Below are positions 1-9,191 of a stretch of 44,353 nucleotides of DNA, in pieces (the stretch's first letter is position 1; every line of letters starts with the position of its first letter). This stretch comes from Myxococcota bacterium (GTDB lineage: Bacteria > Myxococcota_A > UBA9160 > UBA4427). The stretch covers positions 1-44,353 of the forward strand of contig JAPYTP010000027.1 of assembly GCA_029941885.1 (NCBI GenBank), given 5' to 3'. The notes under the pieces are model-generated. The model searched no databases. It saw nothing but the letters and a program-made list of their open reading frames with translations, and was not told where the DNA came from. A program made the position numbers and the translations under genes.

Positions 1-420
1 GCGTGATGCCACCCGCGCCTCGACGATTCGGTGGGCGTCCCGGGAATCGGCCGCTTCGACCCTGGTGCGTTTCGAATCGCGGGCGGCGGAATCGAGCAGG
101 CTCTCGAGTCGCGCCGCACCTGCGAGGAAGGAAACCGAAGCGCAGAGAATCATCACACCGCAGCGGGTTCCACGGCCCACCACCGAGCGGTCCCCGATGG
201 GCCACCCGCCGCGAGTCAGGCTCAACCCGACCAGCACGAGCCCGCCGACCAGAGTCAGTGTGATCGGCCAAGATCCGATCCACCCGACCGCTTCGGCGGA
301 CATCGGCTCGTCAAGGGTCCCGACGTAGGTCCCGACAGAGGTCCCGACATGGGTCCCAACGAAGCTTCGATCCGCCCAGACGATTCCAAGCCCGAACCCG
401 ACGAGGAGCAACCCCGGCAA
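1..420 (-). CDS. Unknown membrane protein, C-terminus cut by window edge
   Basis: An open minus-strand frame runs off the left edge (140 codons visible). The best start seen is TTG at 420, because no ATG or GTG lies in frame between it and the upstream TGA near 576. The protein opens with a hydrophobic segment (PGLLLVGFGLGIVW), then a fourfold VGTx tetrapeptide repeat, a second hydrophobic segment (ITLTLVGGLVLVGL) and a third (GVMILCASVSFLAG). A charged, probably helical tail follows. This suggests an inner-membrane protein with two to three membrane spans. The family is not recognised. It lies about 160 bp downstream of the helical protein at 583-1023 and may be the last gene of that run. 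The start codon is uncertain. Confidence 0.5.
   Translation of the reverse strand, partial: MPGLLLVGFGLGIVWADRSFVGTHVGTSVGTYVGTLDEPMSAEAVGWIGSWPITLTLVGGLVLVGLSLTRGGWPIGDRSVVGRGTRCGVMILCASVSFLAGAARLESLLDSAARDSKRTRVEAADSRDAHRIVEARVASR
316..363. repeat. Four tandem 12-bp repeats inside the membrane-protein gene
   Basis: On the plus strand the unit GGTCCCGACNNN occurs four times head to tail (316-327, 328-339, 340-351, 352-363), the last copy with one substitution (GGTCCCAAC). On the coding strand it gives repeated Val-Gly-Thr-X. The unit is a multiple of three, so copy-number change would keep the frame. Confidence 0.85.
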
Positions 421-582
421 TCCGTTTCCATCCCGACGCCACGGTCCACCCGGTCGATCCGTTATCGATCGAGGCGACTCGCGATTGCGCGGTCGAGGAT
501 GCGGGACGGAACCGGACGCGCCACGCTGTGAACGCGCGGGGGTAGAGGGAGAACGGGAGGGCCCCCGTTGCCGCCTTCGCGA

Positions 583-1023
583 TCAGTGCAGCGTGTGTCG
601 CGGCTTCTTTGCTGGATTGTTTCGCATGCGCTGGGCATAGGCTGCGAGAACTTCGAGGACCTCATCGAGTTTCTCGAGTTCTCCGCTGAAGGCGCCCAAC
701 AGCCGTTCGACCTCCTTCACATCACGCATATTTCGTTCGACGTGCGCATGGGCCTCGGCTTGCACCTCGACCGCTGCGGCTGCCGCACGAATCAGCGTCA
801 TCGCGGACCCGCGCCCCGCCTCGAGGTGCAGGGATTCGAGGCGATGCGCCAGGCGAGACGCCCACTCCTCGGACACGCCCTCCTCGGTCAGACGCGCTTC
901 CCACTCTTCGAGTCGCCGCGGCTCGAGGTGGGTTCCCCGCCCGCGCGCGCGCGCGCGCGCCACTTCCGTTGTCTCCGTTCGTCGCCAAAAGGCCCAGCTC
1001 CACTCCATCGTCGTGCATTCCAT
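583..1023 (-). CDS. Unknown helical protein
   Basis: A 146-residue protein of unknown family. Its composition is rich in Glu, Ala, Arg and Leu, and the second half (about residues 75-135) looks like a long amphipathic or coiled-coil helix. No signal peptide or membrane segment is seen. Residues about 22-29 are an Arg-Ala/Arg-Gly alternation encoded by an uninterrupted CG dinucleotide run, which is a likely site for slippage or sequencing error. Starts at 1023 or 1008 are both possible and neither has a clear ribosome-binding site. It lies downstream of the protease gene on the same strand. The amino-acid pattern looks coding, but no homologue is recognised. Confidence 0.55.
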   Translation of the reverse strand: MECTTMEWSWAFWRRTETTEVARARARGRGTHLEPRRLEEWEARLTEEGVSEEWASRLAHRLESLHLEAGRGSAMTLIRAAAAAVEVQAEAHAHVERNMRDVKEVERLLGAFSGELEKLDEVLEVLAAYAQRMRNNPAKKPRHTLH

Positions 1024-1249
1024 CCGATTGCGGCTCGTCGCGAGCCGGCTCGGATCGCACCCCCCGCGCGACCACCATTCGATTCGACGAACAGGGGAAG
1101 AGCAAGATTAATGCCACGACATCTTCGGGTACGGAAGGCGGCAACTCCGGTGCGCCTGTCGCGCCAAGACGCTCCATCGACGCGGTCCGCGGGAATCGCC
1201 CACAGGGCACCCTCGAAGACCGGGCAAGGGACGACGACGAGAGTGGAAG

Positions 1250-1273
1250 CGATTTCCCTTGTGTGGGAAATCG
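1250..1273. terminator. Perfect 9-bp inverted repeat downstream of the protease gene
   Basis: CGATTTCCC (1250-1258), a 6-nt loop, then GGGAAATCG (1265-1273). It lies about 60 bp beyond the stop of the minus-strand protease gene, in a 308-bp stretch (1024-1331) that otherwise holds no convincing gene. No U-run follows on the minus strand, so it may be a weak terminator, an mRNA-stabilising hairpin or a protein-binding dyad. Confidence 0.4.
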
Positions 1274-1331
1274 GCGTCTAGTTGCACGGGGAGGTGGGAA
1301 TGCGATCGACGGTCTCGTTCGGGGGAGCCGA

Positions 1332-2255
1332 TCAGTCCCGCCACTGCATCGGCACACGGGCCTCGTCGGCCTCGTCCTCAAGAACGGCGATCTGACGATC
1401 GACCTCGCTGATCGCGTCCGCAAGCTCAGCCTTCCGACGCGACCAATTCGGATTGATCTCATCGAGCATCTTCTCGATCCCACGCCGCCGGGCGTCGAGG
1501 CCCACGAACTGGTTGCGCCACTGTTCCGCACTCCGACCCCCACGGATCTTGCCCGCCTCGACCAGCCCGTTGGGTTCGAGGGTGATGATGCCGGACACCG
1601 GATCGAAGCGATATCGGAAATGATTGAAGAATGAGAGCCCGAGCAGTCCGGTCGACATCGTCTTGCTGATCGAAGCCGGCACCTTCTCCACCCGCGCTCC
1701 GCCGAGTTCGACACTGTCGAGGGTGACGAGGGCCTGCTGGATCATCCCGTTGGCGGTTCCGTAGATCGCCGTCCTCGCACCGTCCGTATCCAACCCGAGT
1801 TCCTGCGCGAACCTCTCGGGAAGCACGACGTCGGAGGCGCCGGTATCGACGAAGAACGGCACCAACACCGAGTCGTTGATCCGCACGTTCACGCGCATCG
1901 TACTGCCGGTCTTCTGTACACGGACCCGGTAGACCTTCCCCGCGCGGGTGTCGCTCGCAGGTCCCTCCGAATAGGACGGACTCTTTCGCGGAGCAGACGC
2001 CGCCGGAACCGGGTCGTAGCGCTGGATCACCGATCCCGTGCCTTCTTCGAATGCGGCGCCACGAGCCTGTTCGCGATATCGAGCCGGAACCTGATTCAGG
2101 TCCTGTGCGAAATGCAGCCGCCCCTGCCCGTCCTTCCATTTGAAGATTTCGGCCGTGGTCGGGGGCGCCCACACCCCCACTCCGAGGGCGACCGAGAGGC
2201 TCAATGCAGCCAGGATCGATCGAAACTTCGAATTTCGTTCAGAAACACTTGTCAT
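1332..2255 (-). CDS. Retropepsin-like aspartic protease with N-terminal DUF4124-like domain, exported
   Basis: The protein has 307 residues from ATG 2255. A TTG lies four codons upstream, but starting at ATG gives a regular signal peptide (basic n-region, then hydrophobic ILAALSLSVALGVGVW). Just after it, EIFKWKDGQGRLHFAQD matches the DUF4124 style of periplasmic proteins. The middle has the single-domain clan-AA protease signature FVDTGASDVVLPE (catalytic Asp in DTGAS) and the downstream GLLGLSFFNHFRYRFD block typical of the TIGR02281/gag-asp families. The C-terminal 60 residues are charged and helical. Such proteases probably work as dimers in the periplasm; the substrate is unknown. It follows uvrC by about 70 bp on the same strand. 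Confidence 0.85.
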   Translation of the reverse strand: MTSVSERNSKFRSILAALSLSVALGVGVWAPPTTAEIFKWKDGQGRLHFAQDLNQVPARYREQARGAAFEEGTGSVIQRYDPVPAASAPRKSPSYSEGPASDTRAGKVYRVRVQKTGSTMRVNVRINDSVLVPFFVDTGASDVVLPERFAQELGLDTDGARTAIYGTANGMIQQALVTLDSVELGGARVEKVPASISKTMSTGLLGLSFFNHFRYRFDPVSGIITLEPNGLVEAGKIRGGRSAEQWRNQFVGLDARRRGIEKMLDEINPNWSRRKAELADAISEVDRQIAVLEDEADEARVPMQWRD

Positions 2256-2324
2256 GGTCGAGTCCAACTGATGAGGTCCAGCATCCGTATCGGTGAATGC
2301 TCGGATCCCCTTGACCGTGGGACC

Positions 2325-4487
2325 TCAATCGCCGCGCTTCGAGATTTCGCCCATGGGATCCGACGGGTCCCTCGGCTCGGGCGTGGCGTCCCCGACCGCT
2401 CGCGGGGCGTTGGCGCCCGCCTCGCCATCCGGGACATCACAAGCCGTCGAAAGAGCCTGCGGTTCCGGCGCAGACGGCGACGAAGAACCCGGTTCGGCAG
2501 TCGCATCGATTCCCGGCTGCGCCGCCTCCGTTTCGGGAAGCGTCTGCTCCGGCGCGATTTCCGGCGCCATCAACGCGTCGAAGAATCGCCGGATCGATGC
2601 TGCATCCCGCGCGGAGATTCCCGAGACTGCTTCGAGTTCCCCGAGACTCGCGTTGCGCACGGCACGGAGCGATCCCAGTGTCCTGAGGAGTGACCGCCGC
2701 TTACCCGGTCCGATGCCCGGCAGTTCTTCGAGGATCGACGTCATATTGACCTTCGAACGAAGGTCTCGCTGAAACTGGATGGCGAAGCGGTGGGACTCAT
2801 CGCGAATCCGTTGGAGCAACAACATTCCGCGGCTGCTCGGCGCGAGCAGAATTGGATTGGTGCGACCCGGCCGGAAGATCCGTTCGGCCTTGAGCCCCCC
2901 ACCGCGCTTCACGCGGACGCTGGGCGACTCGTCATCGCGCTCCTTCGAAATGCCAAGGACCTCGACTTCGAGACCCGCGTCCTCGAGTGCCGCCATCACG
3001 ACGCCGAGCTGCCCCCGTCCGCCGTCGACCATCAGTAGATCCGGCAAGGGCTCGCTCTTAACACGACGTAGGCGTCGGTCCAGCACCTCGCGCATACAGC
3101 CATAATCGTCCCCGGCGTCGGCCTCTCGAATCCGGTAGCGGCGAAAATCCTTCTTGATCGCCTCGCCATTTTCGAAGGTCACCCGGCTCGCGACGGCGAG
3201 CGTTCCCTGGAGATTCGAGACGTCGTAGCACTCGATGCGGTGAGGACGGGTCGACAGCCGACATCTTTCCTCGAGCTCGTCGAGGGCGGTATCGACGCTT
3301 TCTCGTGCGGCCAGGCGTGTGGCCAACCCCAGCGCAGCGTTTTTCTGCGCGATCTCGACGAGTCGACGTCCCCCGCCGCGTTGGGCACGACGGATCGTCA
3401 CGGCCTGATCGAAGCGCTCTCGCCAGAGCGCCGCGAGGGCACCGTCGTCCTCGAAATCGACCGAGGTGAGCACCTCCCGTGGCGGGGCGTGCCCTTCTCC
3501 GGAGCCATAGAACTGCCCGAGAAACGAGGACATCACCTCGTCGTCGTCGATCTGGACGTTCGAGAAGGGGAATCCACGGGCGCCGATCACTCGACCCTCT
3601 CGCACGTGCAGAACCTGGACCTCGACTTCCCCGCCCTCCCGCGCGATCGCGAAAACGTCACGATCGAGTCCCGCCTCGGTCACGATCTGCTGGGACTCGA
3701 TCGTTCGCTCGACGGCCTGGAGCCGGTCACGCAAGCGGGCAGCGTCCTCGAAACGTTCTTCGCTGGCGGCTTCGGCCATCTCGCGCTCGATATGGTCGAC
3801 GAGTTCGCGGGATTTGCCGCGCAAGAAGAGCACCGTGCCTCGAACCTGCAGAGAGTAGGCGGCGGGCTCCGTGAGTCCGACACAGGGACCGAGACAACGC
3901 TTCATCTCGTACTCGATGCAAGGACGTCCGCGGCGCGTGTAGTCCTTGAAAGTGCCCTCGGTACACGAGCGCAGAGGAAAGAGCCGGCGGAGCTTCGAGA
4001 GCGACGACTTGAGTGCGACGCTCGAGGTATAAGGTCCGAAATATTGCGCCCCATCCTTGCGAAATCGCCGCACCATCGTCACTCGCGGCCACGCCTCGCG
4101 CTCATCGATCCGCAGCGCCAGATATTGCTTGTCATCGCGTAGCCGAACGTTGAAGGGGGGGCGGTGCTGTTTGATCAGCTCGTTTTCGAGCAGCAGCGCT
4201 TCCTTGACGTTCCCGGTCACGAGAACCTCGACACTCGCTGCCCGCTCGACCAGGGCGGGAATCCGAATTCGCCCGTCACCCCCGTTCACGTATTGCCGCA
4301 CTCGACTCTTCAGGCTCTGTGCTTTGCCGACATAGAGCACCGCACCGCGATCGCTCTTGAACAGATAGACACCGGGCGCGGCGGGAAGCCGATCCACCTG
4401 CTCTTCGAGACGTCTTTTCGAAGGGACGGTCGAATCTGCCTGGGGCGGGGGGTTGTCTGCGGAATCCGGAACTTCTTTCGAGGACAT
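2325..4487 (-). CDS. uvrC: Excinuclease ABC subunit C (UvrC)
   Basis: UvrC makes both incisions around a bulky DNA lesion after UvrA/UvrB recognition. This 720-residue protein has the GIY-YIG nuclease domain (residues about 35-115, with PGVYLF and VLYVGKA), a UVR motif that binds UvrB (about 235-270), the RNase H-like second nuclease domain (CYDVSNLQG through LLMVDGGRGQL) and a helix-hairpin-helix end (LEELPGIGPGKRR). About 80 extra residues rich in Pro, Glu and Ala follow the HhH, making it longer than the usual ~610. The ATG at 4487 is 11 bp after the uvrB stop, so the two genes are surely co-transcribed. The low-complexity tail is probably disordered. Confidence 0.97.
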   Translation of the reverse strand: MSSKEVPDSADNPPPQADSTVPSKRRLEEQVDRLPAAPGVYLFKSDRGAVLYVGKAQSLKSRVRQYVNGGDGRIRIPALVERAASVEVLVTGNVKEALLLENELIKQHRPPFNVRLRDDKQYLALRIDEREAWPRVTMVRRFRKDGAQYFGPYTSSVALKSSLSKLRRLFPLRSCTEGTFKDYTRRGRPCIEYEMKRCLGPCVGLTEPAAYSLQVRGTVLFLRGKSRELVDHIEREMAEAASEERFEDAARLRDRLQAVERTIESQQIVTEAGLDRDVFAIAREGGEVEVQVLHVREGRVIGARGFPFSNVQIDDDEVMSSFLGQFYGSGEGHAPPREVLTSVDFEDDGALAALWRERFDQAVTIRRAQRGGGRRLVEIAQKNAALGLATRLAARESVDTALDELEERCRLSTRPHRIECYDVSNLQGTLAVASRVTFENGEAIKKDFRRYRIREADAGDDYGCMREVLDRRLRRVKSEPLPDLLMVDGGRGQLGVVMAALEDAGLEVEVLGISKERDDESPSVRVKRGGGLKAERIFRPGRTNPILLAPSSRGMLLLQRIRDESHRFAIQFQRDLRSKVNMTSILEELPGIGPGKRRSLLRTLGSLRAVRNASLGELEAVSGISARDAASIRRFFDALMAPEIAPEQTLPETEAAQPGIDATAEPGSSSPSAPEPQALSTACDVPDGEAGANAPRAVGDATPEPRDPSDPMGEISKRGD

Positions 4488-4498
4488 GCTGTGCCCCC

Positions 4499-6511
4499 TC
4501 AGGTCAGACGGATGCGTTCGGATTCGAGTGCCTTTACCCGATCACGCAACTCTGCCGCGCGCTCGAATTCGAGTTCTCGCGCCGCCTCGCGCATCTCCTT
4601 CCGCAGCCGCTCGATCAGCGCCGGAATCTCGTGGCGCGGCAGGCCCGGCTCGATCTCCTCTTCGGCACGCGGGACCGTCACGTAGTCCTGTTCCCAGATC
4701 GAGTCCTGAAGACTCGTGATCTTCTTCTGGATCGTCGTTGGAGTGATGCCATGCTCGACGTTGTAGGCTTCCTGCATCGCTCGTCGTCGTCCGGTCTCGT
4801 CGAGGGTCGCGCGGATCGAATCCGTCTCCTTGTCCGCGTAGAGGATGACACGGCCCTTTGCATTGCGCGCAGCGCGACCGATCGTCTGGATCAGCGACCG
4901 TGTCGAACGCAGGAACCCTTCCTTGTCCGCATCGAGGATGGCGACGAGTACGACCTCGGGAATATCGAGTCCCTCTCGAAGCAGATTGATCCCGACGAGT
5001 ACGTCGAACTTGCCTTCTCGGAGCTCTCGGATGATCTCCATTCGCTCGAGGGTCTTCACATCGCTGTGCAGGTAGCGAATCCGAACGCCGAGCTCGGCAT
5101 AATAATCCGTGAGCTCCTCGGACATCCGTTTGGTCAGGGTCGTTACGAGGACGCGCTCTTCCTTCTGGACGTGGCTCTGGATCTCCGCGAGCAGATCGTC
5201 GACCTGTCCGGTTGCGCGACGGATCTCGATCTTCGGATCGATCAACCCCGTGGGCCGGATGATCTGCTCGACAACGATGCCCTTGCAACTGTCGAGTTCG
5301 TAGTCCGCGGGCGTCGCAGAGACGTAGACCCGCTGGCCCGCCCGCTCCTCCCATTCGTCGAAGCGCAGGGGTCGATTGTCCAGCGCCGAGGGCATTCGCC
5401 AGCCGAAGTCGACGAGCGTCTCCTTGCGCGCGCGGTCGCCTCGATACATCCCGCCAATCTGCGGCACGGACACGTGACTTTCGTCGAGAACGACCATCGC
5501 GTTTTCGGGCAGGTAGTCGTAGAGCGTATAGGGCGTCTGCCCCGGCTCTCGTCCATCCAGCCAGCGCGAATAGTTCTCGACGCCGTGACAGAATCCCATC
5601 GTCTCGAGCATCTCGAGATCGTAGAGCGTTCGTTGTTCGAGACGCTGGGCCTCGAGCAGCTTGTTCTCCCGGTTGAAGAGTGCGAGGCGCTCCTGGAGTT
5701 CTTCGCGAATCCCATCGCAGGCTCGTGCGATCCGTTCCTGCGTGGCGACGTAGTGGCTGGCGGGATAGATCATCGCTTTCTTGGGTCGCGCAACGACCTT
5801 GCCCCGCAACGGATCGATCTCCGCGATCGACTCGACCTCGTCGCCGAAGAACTCGACCCGCACCGCCATCTCGCCTTCGTATTGCGGGAAGATCTCGACG
5901 ACATCACCGCGTACGCGGAATGTCCCGCGATGGAAGTCATGGTCGTTTCGGTCGTATTGGAGATCGACCAGGCGACGCAGCAGATCATCACGCACCAGAT
6001 TCATCCCGGTTTCGATGTACACGAACATCGATCCGTAATTCTCTGGCGCACCGAGTCCGTAGATGCACGACACGCTCGCAACCACGAGCACGTCATCGCG
6101 TGTCAGCAGCGAGTGCGTCGCAGAATGTCGCAACTTGTCGATCTCATCGTTGATCGACGAATCCTTCTCGATGTAGGTATCCGTCGAGGGAATATACGCC
6201 TCGGGCTGGTAATAGTCGTAATAGGAAACAAAATACTCGACTGCGTTCTCGGGAAAGAGATCCTTGAACTCCTCATAAAGCTGTGCGGCGAGGGTCTTGT
6301 TGGGCGACATGACCAGCGCCGGCCGATTCAGCCGTTCGACCATGCAGGCGATCGAAAAGGTCTTGCCACTCCCGGTCACGCCGAGAAGCGTCTGGTGTTT
6401 GTCGCCTCTTTCCATCCCTTCGCAGAGGGCAGCGATCGCCTCGGGTTGATCTCCCGACGGATCAAAGTCCGAGACGAGTTTGAAAGAGTTGCTCTGGCGT
6501 TCACTGCTCAT
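4499..6511 (-). CDS. uvrB: Excinuclease ABC subunit B (UvrB)
   Basis: UvrB is the DNA-damage verifying helicase-like subunit of nucleotide excision repair. The 670-residue protein has Walker A GVTGSGKT (44-51), the damage-probing beta-hairpin ([20 protein letters not shown]), a Walker B-type DESHVS, helicase motif VI (QTIGRAARN) and the C-terminal UVR helix pair ([21 protein letters not shown]) that binds UvrC. The frame is open upstream for about 100 codons, but ATG 6511 gives the family-standard N-terminus ([17 protein letters not shown]). The upstream extension is unlike any UvrB and would overlap cysS. Only 28 bp separate it from the cysS stop. Confidence 0.97.
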   Translation of the reverse strand: MSSERQSNSFKLVSDFDPSGDQPEAIAALCEGMERGDKHQTLLGVTGSGKTFSIACMVERLNRPALVMSPNKTLAAQLYEEFKDLFPENAVEYFVSYYDYYQPEAYIPSTDTYIEKDSSINDEIDKLRHSATHSLLTRDDVLVVASVSCIYGLGAPENYGSMFVYIETGMNLVRDDLLRRLVDLQYDRNDHDFHRGTFRVRGDVVEIFPQYEGEMAVRVEFFGDEVESIAEIDPLRGKVVARPKKAMIYPASHYVATQERIARACDGIREELQERLALFNRENKLLEAQRLEQRTLYDLEMLETMGFCHGVENYSRWLDGREPGQTPYTLYDYLPENAMVVLDESHVSVPQIGGMYRGDRARKETLVDFGWRMPSALDNRPLRFDEWEERAGQRVYVSATPADYELDSCKGIVVEQIIRPTGLIDPKIEIRRATGQVDDLLAEIQSHVQKEERVLVTTLTKRMSEELTDYYAELGVRIRYLHSDVKTLERMEIIRELREGKFDVLVGINLLREGLDIPEVVLVAILDADKEGFLRSTRSLIQTIGRAARNAKGRVILYADKETDSIRATLDETGRRRAMQEAYNVEHGITPTTIQKKITSLQDSIWEQDYVTVPRAEEEIEPGLPRHEIPALIERLRKEMREAARELEFERAAELRDRVKALESERIRLT

Positions 6512-6539
6512 GGGAGGCGAGTATAGGGGGCGGTGGGAC

Positions 6540-7988
6540 TCAATCGCCGCTGCGCCGCCAGCGGGGCCCTTCGGACGAGTCCACGATCTCGATTCCCTCC
6601 GCCTTGAGATCGTCTCGGATCTGGTCCGCCTTCGCCCAATCCTTGGCCGCCCGTGCGGCCTGGCGTTCTGCGAGCAAGTCGTCGATTCGTGGATCCTGCT
6701 CCCTCTCCTCGTCCGCGGCAGCGCTGGACGCCTCTCCCAGGCGGAGGCCAAGGACGACATCGAAGCGGCGTAGCAGGTCTCTCCGGTCGACCGCCGCGAG
6801 TTCATCGCTCCGGGCAACCTTCCAAAGGACCGCGGACGCTTCTGGTGCGTTCAGATCGTCCGCGAGGGCATCCCGGAAGCGCTCGGCGAACGGCGCCTGC
6901 GCCTCTGGATCACCCTCACCCTCCACCTCCTCGAGGGCCATCGCGATCCTTTGGAGTCGCTTGTAGCCCTTCGCTGCGTCCTGGATCGCCTTGTCACTGA
7001 AGGCGTGTTGGCTCCGATAGTGTGCCTGAAGAAAGTAATATCGGAAGGCCATCGGATCGATCCCGCGATCGATCAGATCGGACAACGTCTTCACGTCGCC
7101 CTTCGATTTGGACATCTTCTCGCCGCCATCGTCGTCCTCACCCGGCCCCTCGAGTGTGAGGAATTCGTTGTGCATCCAGAAGCCGACCCAGGGATGGACT
7201 CCATAGCCACATTCGCTCTGGGCGACTTCGTTCGTGTGGTGCACGGTCGCGAGATCGATGCCGCCCGTGTGAATGTCGAACCGTTCACCGAGATATCGCA
7301 CGCTCATCGCCGAGCACTCGAGATGCCATCCGGGAAAGCCAACGCCCCAGGGCGAGTCCCATTCCTGGAGGCGCTTGTCCTCCCCTTTCTTCGCGATTTT
7401 CCAGACCGCGAAGTCCGCCGGGTTCCGTTTTCCTTCCGTGACGCCGATGCGAATACCCTCGGATTGCCCGTCGAGATCGAGGCCGGCGAGTTCCGCGTAG
7501 CTCGGGAAGCGACTGGTATCGAAGTAGAGGCCGTCATCGGGGATCGAGTAGAGGTAGCCTTCGGTCTCGAGCTTCTCGGCCAATTCGATCTGATCCGGAA
7601 TATGATCGGTCGCCTTGGGGTTGTGCTCGGGGACGAGGCAGTTGACCGCCTCGCCATCCTGGCGCCAGAGCTCGGTGTAGTGGTCTGCGATCTCGGAGGC
7701 GCTCTGCTCGGCTTTCCTGGCGGCGGCCTCCATCTTGTCCTCGCCCTCGTCGGCGTCGGAGACCAGATGACCCACGTCGGTGATGTTGATGACGTGGGTC
7801 ACCTCGAAGCCCTCGCTGATGAGAAAGCGCTTGAGCAGGTCGGAGAAGAGGCGCGAGCGGAGATTCCCGACGTGCTGCTCGGCGTAGACGGTCGGACCAC
7901 AGCTGTAGATGCCGACTTTCCCTGGCGAGAGGGGTACAAAGGGCCGCTGCGAACGGCTGCGCGTGTCGTAGAACTCGATCTGGCTCAC
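6540..7988 (-). CDS. cysS: Cysteinyl-tRNA synthetase
   Basis: This class I synthetase charges tRNA-Cys. The 482-residue protein has the HIGH-type motif HVGN (39-42), KMSKS (291-295), and the catalytic zinc ligands at the expected spacing: Cys30, Cys225, His250 and Glu254. The C-terminal third holds the DALR/anticodon region. The start is GTG, overlapping the ispF stop as GTGA, so it is translationally coupled to ispD-ispF. No truncation or odd composition is seen. Confidence 0.97.
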   Translation of the reverse strand: MSQIEFYDTRSRSQRPFVPLSPGKVGIYSCGPTVYAEQHVGNLRSRLFSDLLKRFLISEGFEVTHVINITDVGHLVSDADEGEDKMEAAARKAEQSASEIADHYTELWRQDGEAVNCLVPEHNPKATDHIPDQIELAEKLETEGYLYSIPDDGLYFDTSRFPSYAELAGLDLDGQSEGIRIGVTEGKRNPADFAVWKIAKKGEDKRLQEWDSPWGVGFPGWHLECSAMSVRYLGERFDIHTGGIDLATVHHTNEVAQSECGYGVHPWVGFWMHNEFLTLEGPGEDDDGGEKMSKSKGDVKTLSDLIDRGIDPMAFRYYFLQAHYRSQHAFSDKAIQDAAKGYKRLQRIAMALEEVEGEGDPEAQAPFAERFRDALADDLNAPEASAVLWKVARSDELAAVDRRDLLRRFDVVLGLRLGEASSAAADEEREQDPRIDDLLAERQAARAAKDWAKADQIRDDLKAEGIEIVDSSEGPRWRRSGD

Positions 7989-8479
7989 GCCCGGGTCTTC
8001 TCCTGTTCTTGTCCTTCGAGCAGGACGACCGCCAGGCCGGCGATCCCCTCTCCGCGTCCGATCGCGCCGAGATGATCCGCACTCGTCACCTTGATATTGA
8101 CCCGCTCCGGTGCCACATCGAGCAGACCCGCCAGGTTCTCGGTCATCGCCTTCTGAAACGGGGATAGACGCGGCGCCTGGGCCACGATCGTCGCATCGAC
8201 ATTCCCGATCCGGTAGCCGGCCTCCCGCATCATCAGCACGACCTGGGCGAGGATCTCTGCACTTGCGATTCCGCGCCAGCGCTCGTCACTCGACGGGAAA
8301 TGCCGGCCGAGGTCCGCCGCTCCGAGGGCTCCGAGGATCGCGTCCGTGACCGCGTGCAGCAGCGCATCACCATCAGAATGGCCCTCGAGCCCCTTGTCAT
8401 GGGGAATCTCGATCCCGCCGAGCATCAATCGACGGTCGGGAACGAGTCGGTGCACGTCGTAGCCCTGCCCGATCCTCAT
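7985..8479 (-). CDS. ispF: 2-C-methyl-D-erythritol 2,4-cyclodiphosphate synthase (IspF)
   Basis: IspF converts CDP-methylerythritol 2-phosphate to the cyclic diphosphate in the MEP isoprenoid pathway. The 164-residue protein carries the zinc ligands Asp8, His10 and His42 in the motifs GYDVH and GHSDGDALLHA, followed by DLGRHFP. The usual late TTEKLG motif is replaced by TSADHLG before GRGEGIA. It overlaps ispD upstream (ATGA) and cysS downstream (GTGA). The length is normal for the stand-alone enzyme. Confidence 0.96.
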   Translation of the reverse strand: MRIGQGYDVHRLVPDRRLMLGGIEIPHDKGLEGHSDGDALLHAVTDAILGALGAADLGRHFPSSDERWRGIASAEILAQVVLMMREAGYRIGNVDATIVAQAPRLSPFQKAMTENLAGLLDVAPERVNIKVTSADHLGAIGRGEGIAGLAVVLLEGQEQEKTRA

Positions 8480-9189
8480 GCCAGCCGCCCTCCCGCCAGT
8501 CGTGCCTCACCGAGGAGAGCCTCCGCGAGAAGCAGATCCTCCGCGCGAGTGATTTTCGGATTCGGCGCCACCGCCTCTACGATGCGAACCGGATGCCCCA
8601 TCCATTCGATCAACTCGGCATCATCGGTCCCCCAACGACCGGCGTCGACGGCCGCTTCCACGGCTCCCGCGAGCCAGTCCCGCCGGATGACCTGGGGCGT
8701 CTGCGCCGCCCAACATTCCTCTCGTGCCAGCGTCTCGACCACGTGCCCGCCCGCGACGCGCTTGATGGTATCCCGTGACCGCTCGGCGAGGATGGCCGCT
8801 CCGGCCTCGCGCGCGGCTGCGACGACCGCCCGCAGATCCGCTTCCGAGACCAGGCAGCGAGCCGCATCGTGCACCGCCACGAATTCGACCTCGTCCGGTA
8901 ACGCCGCCAATCCCGCATGCATGGAGTCCTGACGCTCCTTTCCGCCCTCGACAGGCGCCACCACCTCCTCGATCGACGCCACGAGCCCGAGTGCTTCGAA
9001 CCGCTCGAATTCGCTCCTGGCCAGGACCGGCTGGATGCGACAGAACTCACCGGACCCGGACAGGGCACGAATCGATCTCTCGATCAGCGTGCGCCCCGCC
9101 AGGGGGACGAAGGCCTTGGGAAGCGCGTGCCCCAGTCGTTCACCCCGACCCGCTCCGAGCACGAGCACCGCGACCGTGGGAGCGGACAT
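8476..9189 (-). CDS. ispD: 2-C-methyl-D-erythritol 4-phosphate cytidylyltransferase (IspD)
   Basis: IspD couples CTP to methylerythritol phosphate, the third MEP-pathway step. The 237-residue protein shows the nucleotidyltransferase loop LGAGRGERLGHALPKAF, GGKERQDSM, VHDAARC (the usual Pro after AAR is Cys here), TPQVIRRDWL and a late PNPKIT motif. The ATG start lies 2 bp past the tolC stop and the stop overlaps ispF. ispD-ispF adjacency is the commonest bacterial arrangement. Confidence 0.95.
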   Translation of the reverse strand: MSAPTVAVLVLGAGRGERLGHALPKAFVPLAGRTLIERSIRALSGSGEFCRIQPVLARSEFERFEALGLVASIEEVVAPVEGGKERQDSMHAGLAALPDEVEFVAVHDAARCLVSEADLRAVVAAAREAGAAILAERSRDTIKRVAGGHVVETLAREECWAAQTPQVIRRDWLAGAVEAAVDAGRWGTDDAELIEWMGHPVRIVEAVAPNPKITRAEDLLLAEALLGEARLAGGRLA

Positions 9190-9191
9190 GC

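Noticed and set aside
4631..6526. Very long plus-strand frame (631 codons) across uvrB
   Set aside because: It is the antisense shadow of uvrB. High GC content suppresses stops on the opposite strand and the translation matches no family.
6951..8075. Long plus-strand frame across cysS
   Set aside because: Antisense shadow of cysS, which has all synthetase motifs in its own frame.
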